This document shows, in pieces, positions 1 to 7,065 of a stretch of 21,412 nucleotides of DNA (positions within the stretch are counted from its first letter, which is position 1; every line of letters begins with the position of its first letter). The position numbers were made by a program, and so were the translations under genes. The DNA lies in assembly GCA_016463455.1 (NCBI GenBank), contig JAEMRG010000007.1, forward strand, positions 1 to 21,412. The letters are read 5' to 3'. The notes beneath the pieces are model-generated. The model saw only the letters and a list, made by a program, of their open reading frames with translations. It did not search any database and was not told the origin of the DNA. The DNA comes from Rhodoferax sp. GTDB lineage: Bacteria > Pseudomonadota > Gammaproteobacteria > Burkholderiales > Burkholderiaceae_C.

Positions 1-724
1 CAATATCAAACTCATAGGGCTTGACCGAGAGCTTGGCCGAGGTGGGGTAGGTGTGGTGGTTGTTGTGCAGTTCCTCGCCGGCAATAAGGATGCCCCAGGG
101 CGAGATATTGGTGCTGGCGTCGGGCGACTCGAAGTTGCGATAGCCCCAGAAGTGCGCAGCGCCATTGATGACGCCCGCAGCGGCAATCGGCGTCCACGCC
201 ATTTGCACTGCCCACACCGTCAGACCCAGGGCGCCGAACAGCGAGACGTCAATAATCATCATCAAGCCTACGCCCTGCCAAGAGAAGCGGGTGTAGAGAT
301 TGCGTTCAATCCAGTCATCCGGCGTGCCGTGCCCGTAGCGCGCGATGGTTTCTTTGTTTTTGGACTCGGCCCGGTATAACTCAGCGCCTTGGAACAGGAC
401 TTTGCGGATGCCGTAAACCTGCGGGCTGTGCGGATCATCGGCCTGCTCGCACTTGGCGTGGTGCTTGCGGTGTATCGCCGCCCACTCTTTGGTGACCTGG
501 CCGGTGGTCAACCACAGCCACAAACGGAAAAAATGGGCCACTGCAGGGTGCAGATCTAGGGCGCGGTGCGCCTGATGGCGATGCAAGAACACAGTCACGC
601 TGATCATGGTGATGTGGGTCAGCGCCAAGGTGAATAAAACAATTTGCCACCAGGCCAAATGCCAGGTCCCATGGCCGAGCCACTCCAGAATGGCGTTGAA
701 CATTGCCGAATCGGTCAAAAACAT
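1..724 (-). CDS. fatty acid (acyl-CoA delta-9 type) desaturase, 3' end cut by window
   Basis: This is an integral-membrane di-iron desaturase that should introduce a cis double bond into acyl chains and so adjust membrane fluidity. About 241 N-terminal residues are visible; the reading frame runs off the window start, and the family is usually 300 to 400 residues long. All three histidine boxes of the family are present: HRHQAHR near residues 47-53, HRKHH about 40 residues later, and HNNHHTYP near the visible end. Hydrophobic segments lie around residues 20-45 and 150-185. I chose the ATG at 724 (start MFLTDSAMFNAI); a second in-frame ATG at 703 is possible. Neither has a strong ribosome binding site, but 724 has a weak GAAAGA about 12 bases upstream. 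A sigma70-like promoter lies about 75 bases upstream. The family assignment is firm; substrate and regiospecificity are inferred. Confidence 0.9.
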   Translation of the reverse strand, partial: MFLTDSAMFNAILEWLGHGTWHLAWWQIVLFTLALTHITMISVTVFLHRHQAHRALDLHPAVAHFFRLWLWLTTGQVTKEWAAIHRKHHAKCEQADDPHSPQVYGIRKVLFQGAELYRAESKNKETIARYGHGTPDDWIERNLYTRFSWQGVGLMMIIDVSLFGALGLTVWAVQMAWTPIAAAGVINGAAHFWGYRNFESPDASTNISPWGILIAGEELHNNHHTYPTSAKLSVKPYEFDI

Positions 725-799
725 GGATCTGCATCTTTCATTAAGTGAGGCCGTGCATGCATGGTACACAGCCCTATCAGCCCCCTAGGCAAACGCGCT

Positions 800-828
800 A
801 TTGTAAAAAGGTGGGGCCGGTTTGTCGC
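800..828 (-). promoter_or_regulatory. candidate sigma70 promoter for the desaturase gene
   Basis: On the minus strand, GCGACA (823-828, 4 of 6 consensus matches) is followed after exactly 17 bases by TACAAT (800-805, 5 of 6). Transcription would begin near 793, giving a leader of about 70 bases before the desaturase ATG at 724. An 8-bp palindrome TGCATGCA lies in that leader at 754-761. The promoter also sits just downstream of the stop codon of the preceding methyltransferase gene, where an independent promoter would be needed. It was found by eye only. Confidence 0.45.
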
Positions 829-862
829 TGCAAAAGGGCTCGGGAGCAAGAAATAGGGCAAA

Positions 863-2161
863 TTAAGCATCTAAACCCGCGTTAACTGATTGTTTTTTCT
901 GCCAAACCGCTGCGAAAAAACCATCGGTCGCATGCCTTTGGGGCCATAAACGCAGGTATTGACCACCCTCAGGCCCCCCGGCACACAAACTTGCAGCATC
1001 GGCTACCTTGAGCCCAAGCAGGATGTTGGCCGCGTCCAAAGGCTCAAAACCCGGGTTGGCAGCGCTAAAGGCCTGAGCAATGTCTTCGTTTTCCTGGGGC
1101 AACAAGCTACAGGTGGCATATACCAAACGCCCGCCCGCTTTTAACAAGCGCGAAGCACTTTGCAAAATCGCCGCCTGTAAAACCGCCATTTCCTGCACCG
1201 ACTGCGGGCTTTGGCGCCATTTCAGGTCTGGATTGCGGCGCAGCGTGCCCAGGCCCGAACAAGGCGCATCGACCAGCACGCGGTCGATCTTGCCCGACAA
1301 GCGCTTGACCCGGTCATCGCGCTCATGGGCAATGGCCGCCGGATGCACATTGGATAAACCACTGCGCGCCATGCGCGGCTTGAAGGAGTCCAGCCGGTGT
1401 GCCGAGGTGTCAAAGGCATACAGACGCCCTGTGCTGCGCATGCAGGCGCCTATGGCCAAGGTCTTGCCCCCCGCCCCGGCGCAAAAATCCACCACCATTT
1501 CGCCGCGCTTGGCATCGAGCAGCATGGCCAAAATTTGCGAGCCTTCGTCCTGGACTTCAAAGTCGCCGCGCAAAAAAGCTTCGTGCTTGTTCAGCGCGGG
1601 CTTGCCCGCAATGCGCAAACCCCAGGGCGAATACGGCGTAGGCAGGGCCTTGATGCCCGAGGCCGCCAGGACTTTTTGCACATCGGCCCGCTTGGCCTTG
1701 AAGTCGTTCACGCGCAAATCCAAGCCCGCGCCCTGGTTCATTTGCTCCACCAAGGGCCAGAAATCCCCTCCCAATTGGTCTTTCAGGGGTTGCACCAGCC
1801 ATTCAGGCAAGTTATGCCGGTGGCGCTCCATCAAATCGTCCGGTTTGACTTTTTCGCAGGCATCCAGCCAGTTTTTTTCCTGGTCGGTCAGCGCGCTGCG
1901 CAAAAAGTCGCCCGGCCCGTAAAAACCCAAAATCGCCAGGCGCCGCTCTTTGGGGCCGCTGCCCGAGGGCGCCAGGTGGTCAAACAAGAGCTTTTTACGC
2001 AAGACGGTATAGACGGTTTCGGCCATGGTGGCGCGTTCGCGCGGCCCCAGGCCTTTGTGGTCTCTGAAAAACCGCGATACGGTAGCGTCGGCAGGATGTT
2101 CAAATCGCAGGGTTAGCCGCACCAATTCGGCGCAGGCGTCTAGTAAAGCTTTTGGATGCAT
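863..2161 (-). CDS. RsmB/NOP family SAM-dependent RNA (cytosine-C5) methyltransferase
   Basis: This protein transfers a methyl group from S-adenosylmethionine to C5 of cytosine in RNA, most likely 16S rRNA. The Rossmann methyltransferase domain fills the C-terminal half. The SAM-binding motif I is DFCAGAGGK (Cys at 227). Motif IV is DAPCSG with Cys301, and motif VI is ATCSLLPQEN with Cys351; the Cys in the TCS motif is the catalytic nucleophile in this family and the PCSG Cys is the release residue. The N-terminal part is helical and only distantly NusB-like, so this need not be the orthologue of canonical RsmB. I start at the ATG at 2161 (MHPKALLDACAEL, 432 residues). A longer reading from 2272 would add 37 unconserved-looking residues and overlap the divergent gene. 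No clear ribosome binding site precedes the start. Confidence 0.9.
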   Translation of the reverse strand: MHPKALLDACAELVRLTLRFEHPADATVSRFFRDHKGLGPRERATMAETVYTVLRKKLLFDHLAPSGSGPKERRLAILGFYGPGDFLRSALTDQEKNWLDACEKVKPDDLMERHRHNLPEWLVQPLKDQLGGDFWPLVEQMNQGAGLDLRVNDFKAKRADVQKVLAASGIKALPTPYSPWGLRIAGKPALNKHEAFLRGDFEVQDEGSQILAMLLDAKRGEMVVDFCAGAGGKTLAIGACMRSTGRLYAFDTSAHRLDSFKPRMARSGLSNVHPAAIAHERDDRVKRLSGKIDRVLVDAPCSGLGTLRRNPDLKWRQSPQSVQEMAVLQAAILQSASRLLKAGGRLVYATCSLLPQENEDIAQAFSAANPGFEPLDAANILLGLKVADAASLCAGGPEGGQYLRLWPQRHATDGFFAAVWQKKQSVNAGLDA

Positions 2162-2178
2162 AAGCAGTGCATTGTCCC

Positions 2179-2448
2179 ATGCAAGATGAAGACCTTCCCC
2201 CTTTGATCCAGACACCGCCCGGCCTGTACCGCCATTACAAAGGCGGCATGTACGCGGTATTGGCGACCACACGCCATAGCGAGACCCTGGAGCCCATGAC
2301 TTTGTACCGCGCCCTTTATGGCGCCCATGGCCTGTGGGTACGCCCGGCGGCCATGTTTGACGAGATGGTGCTGTGGGAAGGCGCGCAGCAACGCCGCTTT
2401 GTCCGCATCGGCGCCTTGCCTGCGGGCGCCTTGGACTTGGCTAGCTAA
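2179..2448 (+). CDS. DUF1653 domain protein
   Basis: This is a small 89-residue protein of the DUF1653 family, whose function is unknown. The family core is recognisable: GLYRHYKGGMYAVL, then ARHSETLEP-like spacing (here TRHSETLEPMTLYRALYG), then LWVRPAAMFDEMV and a terminal RFVRI. There is no signal peptide or membrane segment, so it should be cytoplasmic. The ATG at 2179 is preferred; an in-frame GTG at 2167 would add four residues. Its start lies 17 bases from the divergent start of the RNA methyltransferase gene, and its stop codon overlaps the end of the convergent purN gene by 8 bases. Any promoter must therefore lie inside the methyltransferase coding sequence. No good ribosome binding site is visible. 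Confidence 0.85.
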   Translation: MQDEDLPPLIQTPPGLYRHYKGGMYAVLATTRHSETLEPMTLYRALYGAHGLWVRPAAMFDEMVLWEGAQQRRFVRIGALPAGALDLAS

Positions 2449-3040
2449 TCCCGGCCGCTAAAAGTCTGCGCACCGCGCGCGGGTAAATCAGGTGTTCAGT
2501 GGCGAGTACGCGCGCCGCCAAGCTTTGCGCGTCGTCGTCGGGCAGTACCGGTACCACCGATTGTTCCAAGATAGCGCCCTCGTCCAGCCCCTCGGTCACG
2601 CGGTGCACCGTGGCACCGGCAAATTTGCAACCGGCGGCGATCGCCCGTTCGTGGGTATGCAGCCCGGTAAACGCGGGCAGCAGCGAGGGATGGATGTTGA
2701 TCAAACGCCCGGCGTGCGCTTGTACAAAGGCCGGCGTCAAGATACGCATAAAGCCGGCCAGCAAGACCAGGGGCGGCTGGCCCGTACCCGCATACGAGGC
2801 GATGGCCTGCGCCAATGCGGCATCAAATTGCGCGCGGTCGGAAAACTCCGCGTGGGCAATCGCTTGGTTGGCAATGCCTTGCTGCTGGGCCCAGCGCAAG
2901 CCTGCGGCGTCCGCCCAGTTGCTGATAACTGCGGCAATATGCGCGTTGTAACGCGCAGCCCAGTCTTCCCGCTGCGCCGCGCGAACCAGGGCAGCCATAT
3001 TGGAGCCGCCGCCGGAAATCAAAATCACAATCGCTTGCAT
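2441..3040 (-). CDS. purN: phosphoribosylglycinamide formyltransferase (GAR transformylase)
   Basis: PurN transfers a formyl group from 10-formyltetrahydrofolate to glycinamide ribonucleotide (GAR), the third step of de novo purine synthesis, in the cytoplasm. The 199-residue length fits the family. The start ILISGGGSNM is the phosphate-binding loop for GAR. The catalytic triad of the family is present as Asn115 and His117 in NIHPSLLPAF and Asp153 in EGLDEGAIL, offset by nine from the E. coli residues 106, 108 and 144. The ATG at 3040 is the natural start, because a reading from 3100 would add 20 residues ahead of the conserved first strand. There is no ribosome binding site before the ATG, and a candidate promoter -10 box lies only nine bases upstream, suggesting a leaderless or nearly leaderless message. 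Confidence 0.95.
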   Translation of the reverse strand: MQAIVILISGGGSNMAALVRAAQREDWAARYNAHIAAVISNWADAAGLRWAQQQGIANQAIAHAEFSDRAQFDAALAQAIASYAGTGQPPLVLLAGFMRILTPAFVQAHAGRLINIHPSLLPAFTGLHTHERAIAAGCKFAGATVHRVTEGLDEGAILEQSVVPVLPDDDAQSLAARVLATEHLIYPRAVRRLLAAGIS

Positions 3041-3049
3041 AAGAGGCCG

Positions 3050-3077
3050 ATTATCCGGCGCAGCGCGTACACGGCAA
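3050..3077 (-). promoter_or_regulatory. candidate purN promoter placed for leaderless transcription
   Basis: On the minus strand, TTGCCG (3072-3077, 4 of 6 matches to the -35 consensus) and GATAAT (3050-3055, 5 of 6 matches to -10) are 16 bases apart. The -10 box ends nine bases before the purN ATG. A normal start point about seven bases downstream would leave a 5' leader of roughly three bases. The lack of a Shine-Dalgarno sequence agrees with this. It was identified by eye. Confidence 0.45.
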
Positions 3078-3126
3078 ATACCTACGCAGCCCCAGCCCAT
3101 GTCGCAACACCGACAGATAAAAACGA

Positions 3127-3163
3127 ACGATCGTGCTAAAAACGTGCCACGGGCAAATTGCCC
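3127..3163. promoter_or_regulatory. two perfect palindromes upstream of the acyl-CoA dehydrogenase operon
   Basis: An 8-bp palindrome ACGATCGT (3127-3134) and a 13-bp perfect inverted repeat GGGCAAATTGCCC (3151-3163, six-base arms around one A) lie between the divergent purN and dehydrogenase genes. The second one ends 29 bases before the dehydrogenase ATG. The position suits an operator for a fatty-acid-type repressor, but no regulator gene is in the window and the sequences match no operator I recognise. Confidence 0.25.
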
Positions 3164-3192
3164 CTACCGATAGACCACCTGGAGACGCCTTT

Positions 3193-4371
3193 ATGGATTT
3201 GGCATTTACCCCCGAAGAACTGGGTTTTCGCGAAGAGATACGCGCCTGGGTGCACGCCCATCTGCCGCAGGACATTGCCCACAAAGTCCACAACGCCCTG
3301 CAACTGACGCGGGAAGATATGCAGCGCTGGGGCCAAATCTTGGGCAAAAAAGGCTGGCTGGGCCACGCCTGGCCCAAGGAATTTGGCGGTCCGGGCTGGA
3401 ACGCGATCCAAAAACATTTGTTCGAAGAAGAATGCGCCTTAGCCGGCGCGCCGCGCGTGGTGCCCTTTGGGCCGGTAATGGTCGCACCCGTCATCATGGC
3501 TTTTGGCAATGCCGAGCAGCAACAGCGCTTTTTGCCGGGTATTGCCAGTGGCGAGGTCTGGTGGAGCCAGGGCTATAGCGAACCAGGATCGGGCTCCGAC
3601 CTGGCCTCTCTCAAAACCCGCGCCGAGCGGGTGGGTGATCACTACCTTGTCAACGGCCAAAAAACCTGGACTACTTTGGGCCAGTACGGCGAATGGATTT
3701 TCTGCCTGGTGCGCACTGCGGCCGAAGGCAAACCGCAAAACGGCATCAGCTTTTTGCTCATCGATATGAAGTCGCCCGGCGTCACCGTGCGGCCCATCAT
3801 CCTCTTGGACGGCTCGGCTGAAGTGAACGAGGTATTTTTTGACAACGTGCAAGTGCCGGCGGAAAACCTCATCGGCGAGGAAAACAAGGGCTGGAGTTAC
3901 GCAAAATACCTGCTAGCCCACGAGCGCACCAATATTGCGGATGTCAACCGCGCCAAACGCGAACTCGAGCGCCTCAAACGCATCGCTAAAACTGAAGGCG
4001 TCTACGAAGACAGTCGCTTCCGCGACGAAATCGCCAAGCTCGAAGTGGATGTAGTGGCCTTAGAGATGATGGTGCTGCGCGTGCTGTCCGCAGAAAAGGC
4101 CGGTAAACAGTCGCTCGATATTGCGGGCTTGCTAAAAATACGCGGCAGCGAAATTCAGCAGCGCTACAGCGAACTGATGATGTTGGCAGCCGGGCCCTTC
4201 GCCCTGCCCTTGATCCGCGAGGCCATGGAAGCGGGCTGGCAGGGTGACCATGTCGGGCATGCGCATTGCGCGCCCTTGGCATCGACTTATTTCAATATGC
4301 GTAAAACCACGATTTACGGCGGCAGCAACGAAGTGCAGCGCAATATCGTCTCGCAATTTGTGCTGGGCTAA
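3193..4371 (+). CDS. acyl-CoA dehydrogenase, PimC-like large subunit
   Basis: This FAD-dependent dehydrogenase oxidises an acyl-CoA to the 2-enoyl-CoA, passing electrons to ETF. Its 392 residues have the standard layout: helical N-terminus, beta domain with YSEPGSGSDL and NGQKTWTT, and helical C-terminus ending with YGGSNEVQR. Gly occupies the place of the medium-chain enzyme's catalytic Glu (YEGT). Instead a Glu is found at 244 in AHERT, which lines up with the catalytic Glu of isovaleryl-CoA dehydrogenase. It resembles the large subunit of pimeloyl-CoA dehydrogenase from benzoate/dicarboxylate degraders; the actual substrate is unknown. The ATG at 3193 has GGAGA eight bases upstream and begins MDLAFTPEEL, typical for the family. 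A second dehydrogenase follows after 29 bases, so the two are surely cotranscribed. Confidence 0.88.
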   Translation: MDLAFTPEELGFREEIRAWVHAHLPQDIAHKVHNALQLTREDMQRWGQILGKKGWLGHAWPKEFGGPGWNAIQKHLFEEECALAGAPRVVPFGPVMVAPVIMAFGNAEQQQRFLPGIASGEVWWSQGYSEPGSGSDLASLKTRAERVGDHYLVNGQKTWTTLGQYGEWIFCLVRTAAEGKPQNGISFLLIDMKSPGVTVRPIILLDGSAEVNEVFFDNVQVPAENLIGEENKGWSYAKYLLAHERTNIADVNRAKRELERLKRIAKTEGVYEDSRFRDEIAKLEVDVVALEMMVLRVLSAEKAGKQSLDIAGLLKIRGSEIQQRYSELMMLAAGPFALPLIREAMEAGWQGDHVGHAHCAPLASTYFNMRKTTIYGGSNEVQRNIVSQFVLG

Positions 4372-4400
4372 TAGGCCGCAGCCCCCAAAGGAAACACACC

Positions 4401-5516
4401 ATGGATTTCGATTTTTCTGACGACCAAGAACAACTGCGCGACGCGGTACGCAAATGGGTGGACAAGGCCTACAGCTTTGATCGTCGCCGCAGCATTGAAC
4501 AGGCCGGTGGCTTTGACCGTGGCGCCTGGAATGAACTGGCAGAGCTTGGCCTGTGCGGCCTCTACGTTAGCGAAGATGACGGCGGCATGGGCATGGGCCC
4601 AGTCGAAGGCATGGTCGCGATGGAAGAACTAGGGCGTGGCATCGTGCTCGAACCGCTGGCGCAAGCGCTGGGTTGCGGCGCGGTTTTGTCAGGCTATGCC
4701 GATGCGCAGACCAAGGCACATTGGCTACCCAAGCTGTGCAGTGGTGAGGCCTTGGTGGTCCTGGCTTCCCAGGAACACGGCAATCGCTACCGACTCGATG
4801 CTTCGGCCTGCACCGCCATGGCGGCAGATGGCAGCTACCAGATCAGCGGTACCAAAAGCCTGGTGCCCGCCGGTGACCAGGCGGATGCGTTTTTGCTGTC
4901 AGCCAAGCTTGACGGCGCGCTGGCCCTGTTTTTAGTGGAGCGGCAGGCCAGCGGCGTGCAAACGCGTGGCTATGGCACGCAAGATGGCGGGCGCGCCGCC
5001 GAACTGCAAATGCACGATGCGCCGGCCACCTTGGTCACCCGCCAGGGCCTTGCCGCGCTAGAACATGCGGTGGACATTGGCATCGCCGCCCTGTGCGCCC
5101 AAGCAGTGGGCGCCATGGACAAGACCTTGGCCCTGACGGCTGAGTACATGAACACCCGCAAACAATTTGGCGCCACTTTGTCCAGCTTCCAGGCCCTGCG
5201 GCACCGGGCGGCGGACATGAAGATGCAAGTGGAGCTAGGCCGCTCTATGAGCTACTACGCCAGCCTCAAGCTCAATGCGCCGGCGCCCGAGCGCCGCGCC
5301 GCGATGGCCCGTGCCAAGTACCAGATCGGCCAGTCCGTACGCTACGTTGGCCAGCAGGCCGTGCAATTACACGGCGGTATCGGCGTGACCAATGAGTACA
5401 TGGTCAGCCACTACTTCAAGGCCATGACCCAAATGGAAATGAGCTACGGCGACAGCATGCACCAGCTCGGTGAAGTGGCGACGCGTATGCAGGACAGCGC
5501 CGGCGTTTTCGCCTAA
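4401..5516 (+). CDS. acyl-CoA dehydrogenase, PimD-like small subunit
   Basis: This is the second acyl-CoA dehydrogenase family member of the operon, 371 residues long, starting MDFDFSDDQEQLRDAV with an AAAGGAAA ribosome binding site. The C-terminal helical domain is clear (MNTRKQFGATLSSFQALRH, then LHGGIGVTNEY). Neither usual catalytic Glu position seems filled: the C-terminal motif reads LHGGIGVT instead of YEGT, and the helix that carries Glu in the isovaleryl type reads EHAVDIGIAAL. The central beta domain is also poor in the usual FAD-contact motif (SQEHGNRYRLDA in place of TEPGAGSD). This fits known heteromeric enzymes, such as the FadE26/FadE27 type, in which one subunit is non-catalytic and helps build the substrate pocket. 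The partner would be the gene directly upstream. Confidence 0.85.
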   Translation: MDFDFSDDQEQLRDAVRKWVDKAYSFDRRRSIEQAGGFDRGAWNELAELGLCGLYVSEDDGGMGMGPVEGMVAMEELGRGIVLEPLAQALGCGAVLSGYADAQTKAHWLPKLCSGEALVVLASQEHGNRYRLDASACTAMAADGSYQISGTKSLVPAGDQADAFLLSAKLDGALALFLVERQASGVQTRGYGTQDGGRAAELQMHDAPATLVTRQGLAALEHAVDIGIAALCAQAVGAMDKTLALTAEYMNTRKQFGATLSSFQALRHRAADMKMQVELGRSMSYYASLKLNAPAPERRAAMARAKYQIGQSVRYVGQQAVQLHGGIGVTNEYMVSHYFKAMTQMEMSYGDSMHQLGEVATRMQDSAGVFA

Positions 5517-5793
5517 GGCCGCACAACGCACTCGGCCTGCGGCGCACCGGGCGCGCGCCGCCCCAAAAGTCCAATCGCTGAGCAAGGGCGCGGGCGCGGC
5601 CGCTCGCTGAGAGCCAAATTGTTTGCGGTGGCCCGGCTAGGGAAGAGCAATTGCGCCTCAATATGCTGCGGCCCCGCAGACATGGTGCGGCCATACAGTG
5701 CAGATAAGATGCTCGCGCCGCGAGTTGCCAGCTTGCGCCGTACTAGGCTCTATCGATCCAGTAGCTTCGAGTAACTTTTTCCCTCACTTAAAA
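5517..5793. other. 277-bp gap between dehydrogenase pair and efflux operon
   Basis: This gap is very GC-rich in its first half. It contains a small inverted repeat GGGCG-N5-CGCCC (5549-5563) with no T-run after it, so it is at best a weak terminator. CTGCGG-CC-CCGCAG lies near 5664-5677. I could not find a convincing sigma70 promoter for the efflux genes, though their distance from the upstream operon suggests they have one. Confidence 0.4.
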
Positions 5794-7065
5794 ATGAAAA
5801 AAACGCGTTCAAATTCGTTGCGAAACGCCAGCCTTTGTTTCAGCCTGTCGGTGATCTTGCTAAGCGCTTGCGGCAATAAAGAGGAAACGCCTGCCGGTGC
5901 CGGTACCACTGGCAGTAGCGCGAGCGCAACGCCCGCCAGCGCGGCTGCGTCGGCGCCTGCTGCACCCGCCAGCGGGGCCTCCGCTGCGGCAGCGCCGATG
6001 CCACCGGTCACCGTCAGCACCGTGGCCGTAGAGCAAAAAGATTTGGCCGTGCGCTTGCGGTCCTCTGGCGTGGTATCGCCCATTAACAGCGTGGACGTGA
6101 AGGCGCAAACCAATTCCATCATCGCCAAAGTGCATGTGCGTGACGGGCAATTCGTAAAAAATGGTGATCTCTTGTTTACCCTGGACGCCCGCACCGAAGA
6201 TGCCAACATAGTCAAAGCCCAGGCCCAGTTAGCCAAGGACAGCGCCTCACTGGCCGATGCCCAGCGACAACTTAAGCGCACGCAGGACCTGGCTGCGCAA
6301 AACTTTATTGCCCAGGGCCAAGTGGACACGGCAAAGGCCAATGTGGAAGTGTGGACGGCCACGGTCAACGCGGACAATGCGGCTATCGACGGCGCCCGCG
6401 TAGCCCAATCCTATGCCCGCATCCTGGCACCGCAAGCGGGCCGTATCGGCACCGTCCATGTTTCCAATGGCGCCACGGTGCAGGCCAACCTAACCAACCT
6501 GCTCACCATTACCCAAGTCAATCCGATTGCCGTCACCTTTAGCCTGCCCCAGCGCAATATCTCGGATGCGCTGGGCGCGCTCAAGGCCGGCGGCGCGCCG
6601 GTCACGGCCACGCTGGCGGACAACGGCGGTACTTTCAAAGGCAAGCTGCAATTCGTAGATAGCCAGATTGACGCCGCTTCCGGCTCGGTCAAGGCCAAAG
6701 CGTATTTCAGGAACGACGAGGAAAAACTCTGGCCCGGCGCGTTTGTCGAGGTACAGCAAACTCTGCGTGAAATCAAGGAAGCCCTGGTGATTCCGCAGGG
6801 CGCGGTGATTTACAGCGCGCGCGGCCCCTTTGTCTATGCGGTGGAAAGCGGCAAAGCAGTGGTACGGCCCATCAAAATGGTGCAGGCGCAAGGTGCCGAA
6901 ATTGCAGTGACCGGGGTCACCCTGGGCGAGTCGATTATTGTGGAAGGCAAACAAAACGTGCGCCCCGGCGCCCCGGTAGTGGAGCGCAACAAAGACGCCG
7001 CCAAAGACCCCAAGGCGGCAGCCAGCAGCCCAGAGGCGCCCGCATCCAAAGCGAGCGCGCCATGA
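5794..7065 (+). CDS. RND efflux pump periplasmic adaptor (membrane fusion lipoprotein), MdtA-like
   Basis: This protein bridges the inner-membrane RND transporter and an outer-membrane channel. It is a lipoprotein: a hydrophobic signal ends in the lipobox LSAC with Cys26 as the lipidated residue. A long Ala/Ser/Pro-rich linker covers roughly residues 30-72. Then come the usual adaptor parts: a barrel-sandwich half motif (VKAQTNSIIAKVHVRDGQFVK), an alpha-helical hairpin at about 130-205, the second half motif (ILAPQAGRIGTVHVSNGATV), a beta-barrel, and a membrane-proximal domain with ALVIPQGAV. The C-terminus is a second low-complexity Lys/Ala/Pro tail. The start at 5794 places the signal peptide correctly; an upstream in-frame start at 5698 would put 32 extra residues ahead of it. 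No strong ribosome binding site is seen. The stop overlaps the transporter ATG by four bases, implying translational coupling. Confidence 0.92.
   Translation: MKKTRSNSLRNASLCFSLSVILLSACGNKEETPAGAGTTGSSASATPASAAASAPAAPASGASAAAAPMPPVTVSTVAVEQKDLAVRLRSSGVVSPINSVDVKAQTNSIIAKVHVRDGQFVKNGDLLFTLDARTEDANIVKAQAQLAKDSASLADAQRQLKRTQDLAAQNFIAQGQVDTAKANVEVWTATVNADNAAIDGARVAQSYARILAPQAGRIGTVHVSNGATVQANLTNLLTITQVNPIAVTFSLPQRNISDALGALKAGGAPVTATLADNGGTFKGKLQFVDSQIDAASGSVKAKAYFRNDEEKLWPGAFVEVQQTLREIKEALVIPQGAVIYSARGPFVYAVESGKAVVRPIKMVQAQGAEIAVTGVTLGESIIVEGKQNVRPGAPVVERNKDAAKDPKAAASSPEAPASKASAP

Noticed and set aside
435..734. 99-codon minus-strand frame starting at 734
   Set aside because: It is in another frame of the desaturase gene; the frame starting at 724 carries the three histidine boxes.
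1080..2116. Long plus-strand open frames (280 and 239 codons) opposite the RNA methyltransferase gene
   Set aside because: They are antisense to a gene with full family motifs. The translations are Arg/Ala/Gln-rich with no recognisable domain, typical shadows of a GC-rich coding strand.
2492..3139. 215-codon plus-strand frame opposite purN
   Set aside because: PurN on the minus strand has all catalytic residues; the opposite translation has no domain and no ribosome binding site.
5549..5563. GC-rich inverted repeat as a rho-independent terminator after the dehydrogenase operon
   Set aside because: The stem is only five pairs and no T-run follows on either strand, so it is kept only as part of the gap description.
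5784..6377. 197-codon minus-strand frame opposite the efflux adaptor
   Set aside because: It is antisense to the lipoprotein adaptor; the Ala-rich content mirrors the low-complexity linker and there is no family signal.
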